Below, in pieces: positions 15,286 through 16,137 of a stretch of 16,137 bases of DNA (position 1 is the first letter of the stretch; each line of letters starts with the position of its first letter). The notes beneath the pieces were generated by a model. It ran no database searches. It was given only the letters and a program-made list of their open reading frames with translations, and was not told the origin of the DNA. The stretch spans positions 1 through 16,137 of the forward strand of contig DAOWFO010000049.1 of NCBI GenBank assembly GCA_030637965.1, in the 5' to 3' direction. A program made the position numbers and the translations under genes. Source of the stretch: Thermoplasmata archaeon (GTDB taxonomy: Archaea; Thermoplasmatota; E2; DHVEG-1).

Positions 15286-15403
15286 TAAGGCAGAATCATT
15301 AAAAAGAAATAATCTAACTAGAAATAATCTATTTATTGAAGTAAGGACTCAAATAACTCCACATAAACCAAGATATTCTGGAACAATAGGATATTCATTA
15401 TAA
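15278..15403 (+). CDS. Possible 41-residue basic protein overlapping the zinc-ribbon gene
   Basis: ATG 15278 lies inside the last codons of the zinc-ribbon gene (8-base overlap), a layout consistent with translational coupling. The peptide is polar (MNDKAESLKRNN, then FIEVRTQITPHKPRYSG) with no recognisable motif. The ribosome site (AAGG) is weak. I cannot decide between a genuine microprotein and chance; the tight overlap and lack of rare structure are the only support. Confidence 0.3.
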   Translation: MNDKAESLKRNNLTRNNLFIEVRTQITPHKPRYSGTIGYSL

Positions 15404-15441
15404 TGATTTGATTTTCTTCCCAATTGAAAACCTGGTATAAG

Positions 15442-15503
15442 GCTTTAAAACACCTTTTTTCTCCTTTAACTCCTATGTTTAAATAGTAGAAATAGTGTTA
15501 TAA
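15442..15503 (+). promoter_or_regulatory. Upstream element, copy 2 (before the tautomerase gene)
   Basis: This is the second ungapped copy of the block seen at 15026-15087. CTCCTTTAACTCCTATGTTT is 19 of 20 identical. GTAGAAATA and TTATAA stand at identical distances (26 and 37 bases from the first C of CTCCT to TAGAAATA and to TTATAA). The tautomerase ATG is 69 bases after TTATAA. Retention of the three pieces while intervening bases changed suggests selection on protein-contact sites. Confidence 0.5.
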
Positions 15504-15572
15504 AGCATTGAATTATACTGATTTAAAAAAGGTAGGCTGTGTAAATTTTATTTTAGATATATAGGAAGAAAA

Positions 15573-15770
15573 ATGCCAATAGTTCATATAAATTTATGGG
15601 AAGGTTTTGGTAAAGAAAAAACTAAAACTGTGATTCAAGAAATTACAAAAGTCTTTGTAGATTTAGGTATTCCTAAAAAAGCTGTTGAAATAATAGTACA
15701 TGAAATACCAAAAACACATTGGGGAATTGGAGGAGAACCAGCTTCAGAAAAATTTAAGGATATCTCTTGA
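15573..15770 (+). CDS. 4-oxalocrotonate tautomerase-like (DmpI-type) small enzyme
   Basis: The 65-residue protein begins MPIVHINLWEG, so Met removal exposes the catalytic N-terminal proline of the tautomerase superfamily. The helix (KTKTVIQEITKVFVDL), the second strand (AVEIIVHEIPKTHWGIGG) and the C-terminal ASEKFKDI are at the positions of 4-OT/DmpI subunits, which assemble as hexamers. Arg11 of classic 4-OT is not present here (Gly/Phe/Gly in that stretch), so the natural substrate is probably not 2-hydroxymuconate. The start has GGAAG five to six bases upstream. No aromatic-degradation genes are nearby. Cytoplasmic keto-enol isomerisation is the expected chemistry; the physiological substrate is unknown. 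Confidence 0.85.
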   Translation: MPIVHINLWEGFGKEKTKTVIQEITKVFVDLGIPKKAVEIIVHEIPKTHWGIGGEPASEKFKDIS

Positions 15771-15781
15771 AAAGACAGTTA

Positions 15782-15815
15782 TGAAATTGTAGATTTAAAA
15801 TGGTGAGGAATTATG
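15782..15815 (+). repeat. Gene-start leader repeat, copy A
   Basis: The 34 bases ending in the ATG at 15813 match 15912-15945 at about 27 of 34 positions without gaps. They begin with an identical 15-mer, TGAAATTGTAGATTT, and end with AATTATG in both. The block contains the strong ribosome site GGTGAGG in this copy. It is too close to the ATG to be a TATA promoter with a leader, so a translation-level or coding-remnant origin is more likely. Confidence 0.5.
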
Positions 15816-15914
15816 CCAGATGATTATTCAAAACATTTAGAAAAAAGAATAAAAGAAATGCGTGAAAGAATGGCTAAATCAAAACTACACAGCACAAAGA
15901 AGAGAAAATATTGA
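15813..15914 (+). CDS. 33-residue charged helical microprotein
   Basis: ATG 15813 has the strong site GGTGAGG four to five bases upstream. The peptide (MPDDYSKHLEKRIKEMRERM, then AKSKLHSTKKRKY) is mostly charged and should form one amphipathic helix with a basic tail. No cysteine or membrane segment is present. Its stop codon begins the second leader repeat, so it is tightly linked to the following zinc-ribbon gene. I recognise no family; nucleic-acid or partner-protein binding is suggested by charge alone. Confidence 0.45.
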   Translation: MPDDYSKHLEKRIKEMRERMAKSKLHSTKKRKY

Positions 15915-15945
15915 AATTGTAGATTTGAAAGGGAATAAAATTATG
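15912..15945 (+). repeat. Gene-start leader repeat, copy B
   Basis: This second copy is offset exactly 130 bases from copy A and again ends at a start codon (ATG 15943). Its ribosome site is weaker (GGGAAT). In frame with the downstream gene it would read EIVDLKGNKI, while copy A reads EIVDLKW in frame after the tautomerase stop, so a duplicated coding fragment is an alternative to a control element. Confidence 0.5.
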
Positions 15946-16032
15946 ATATGTCCAACGTGTGGTGGTGATACATTTATTGAAATTGATGATGGTTTGAAAT
16001 GTGAAAATTGTGGGTATGTTTATAATATATAA
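15943..16032 (+). CDS. 29-residue zinc-ribbon microprotein
   Basis: The peptide MICPTCGGDTFIEI...LKCENCGYVYNI has two CxxCG knuckles (Cys3/Cys6 and Cys20/Cys23) and the final tyrosine-rich strand typical of TFIIB/RPB9-type or rubredoxin-like zinc ribbons. Almost nothing else is present, so it is close to the minimum size of a folded zinc ribbon. A longer product is possible if translation starts at an in-frame GTG at 15862 through the leader repeat (adding NYTAQRR...EIVDLKGNKI), but then it would overlap the 33-residue gene. A rubredoxin-like redox role or a nucleic-acid role are both open. Confidence 0.55.
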   Translation: MICPTCGGDTFIEIDDGLKCENCGYVYNI

Positions 16033-16049
16033 ATAAATCAGGATAGCAC

Positions 16050-16064
16050 CCTCTTAATAAGAGG
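16050..16064. terminator. Short perfect hairpin after the zinc-ribbon microprotein
   Basis: CCTCTT-AAT-AAGAGG is a six-base-pair perfect stem with a three-base loop, 17 bases after the TAA at 16030-16032 and followed by AT-rich sequence. Archaea usually do not need hairpins to terminate, so it may instead protect the 3' end or be a binding palindrome. Confidence 0.35.
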
Positions 16065-16095
16065 ATTATTAAATTATTGATTTAATGGAGATTAA

Positions 16096-16137
16096 ATGTT
16101 TTATCTTAGAAAGATACCTAAAGAGAAATTTAGAGAA
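16096..16137 (+). CDS. Start of an unidentified gene cut by the window edge
   Basis: ATG 16096 follows GGAG at five bases' distance and the frame stays open for all 14 visible codons (MFYLRKIPKEKFRE). The bases before it, AAATTATTGATTTAATGG, resemble a gapped third copy of the leader repeat at 15782 and 15912. Too little is visible to name a function. Confidence 0.45.
   Translation, partial: MFYLRKIPKEKFRE

Noticed and set aside
15768..15806. Readthrough of the tautomerase TGA into KDSYEIVDLKW, possibly selenocysteine
   Set aside because: The tautomerase is already full length at the TGA, no SECIS-like structure is evident, and archaeal selenocysteine is limited to a few methanogen and related lineages.

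Overview
The window looks archaeal and AT-rich. Three things point that way: a NOG1-type GTPase with the archaeal arrangement, a CTP-type riboflavin kinase of the archaeal DUF120 family with an N-terminal winged helix, and TATA/Shine-Dalgarno signals of archaeal type (GGAGGTGA-like ribosome sites next to short or absent leaders). Secreted beta-helix and Ig-like proteins, a lipobox lipoprotein and a tungsten aldehyde oxidoreductase suggest an anaerobic, protein-degrading euryarchaeon, perhaps Thermoplasmatota. The lineage is an inference; no rRNA or tRNA gene is present to fix it.

Layout. 1-5003 holds surface and secreted functions around a housekeeping GTPase: the 3' end of a membrane-anchored Ig-like surface protein, a convergent NOG1-family GTPase, a divergent DNase-I-fold lipoprotein, a GC-rich structured island with a possible microprotein, and a secreted papain-family peptidase fused to a NosD-like beta-helix. 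5215-10070 is one tight five-gene array: winged-helix regulator, riboflavin kinase, PolX DNA polymerase with PHP domain, NAD-dependent DNA ligase, and a Cys-rich DUF6485-like protein. Spacings run from a 4-base overlap to about 12 bases. PolX plus LigA form a gap-filling and sealing pair of bacterial flavour. 10158-14021 is a second operon: a molybdopterin-oxidoreductase-fold exported domain, an ECF-S-like membrane protein, an AorA/BamC-like polyferredoxin and a 778-residue AOR-family tungsten enzyme. The first two may serve cofactor or metal supply; the last two form the redox enzyme.

14022-16137 is sparse and accessory-like. It has long AT-rich gaps, a standalone ATP-cone protein, a 4-oxalocrotonate-tautomerase-like protein and several very small proteins, two of them zinc ribbons. 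Two upstream elements recur here with exact spacing. One is a 62-bp promoter-like block before the 51-residue zinc ribbon and before the tautomerase. The other is a 34-bp leader ending at the start codon of two microprotein genes, with a weaker third copy before the last, cut-off gene. This microprotein cluster with duplicated control elements is the least explained part of the window.
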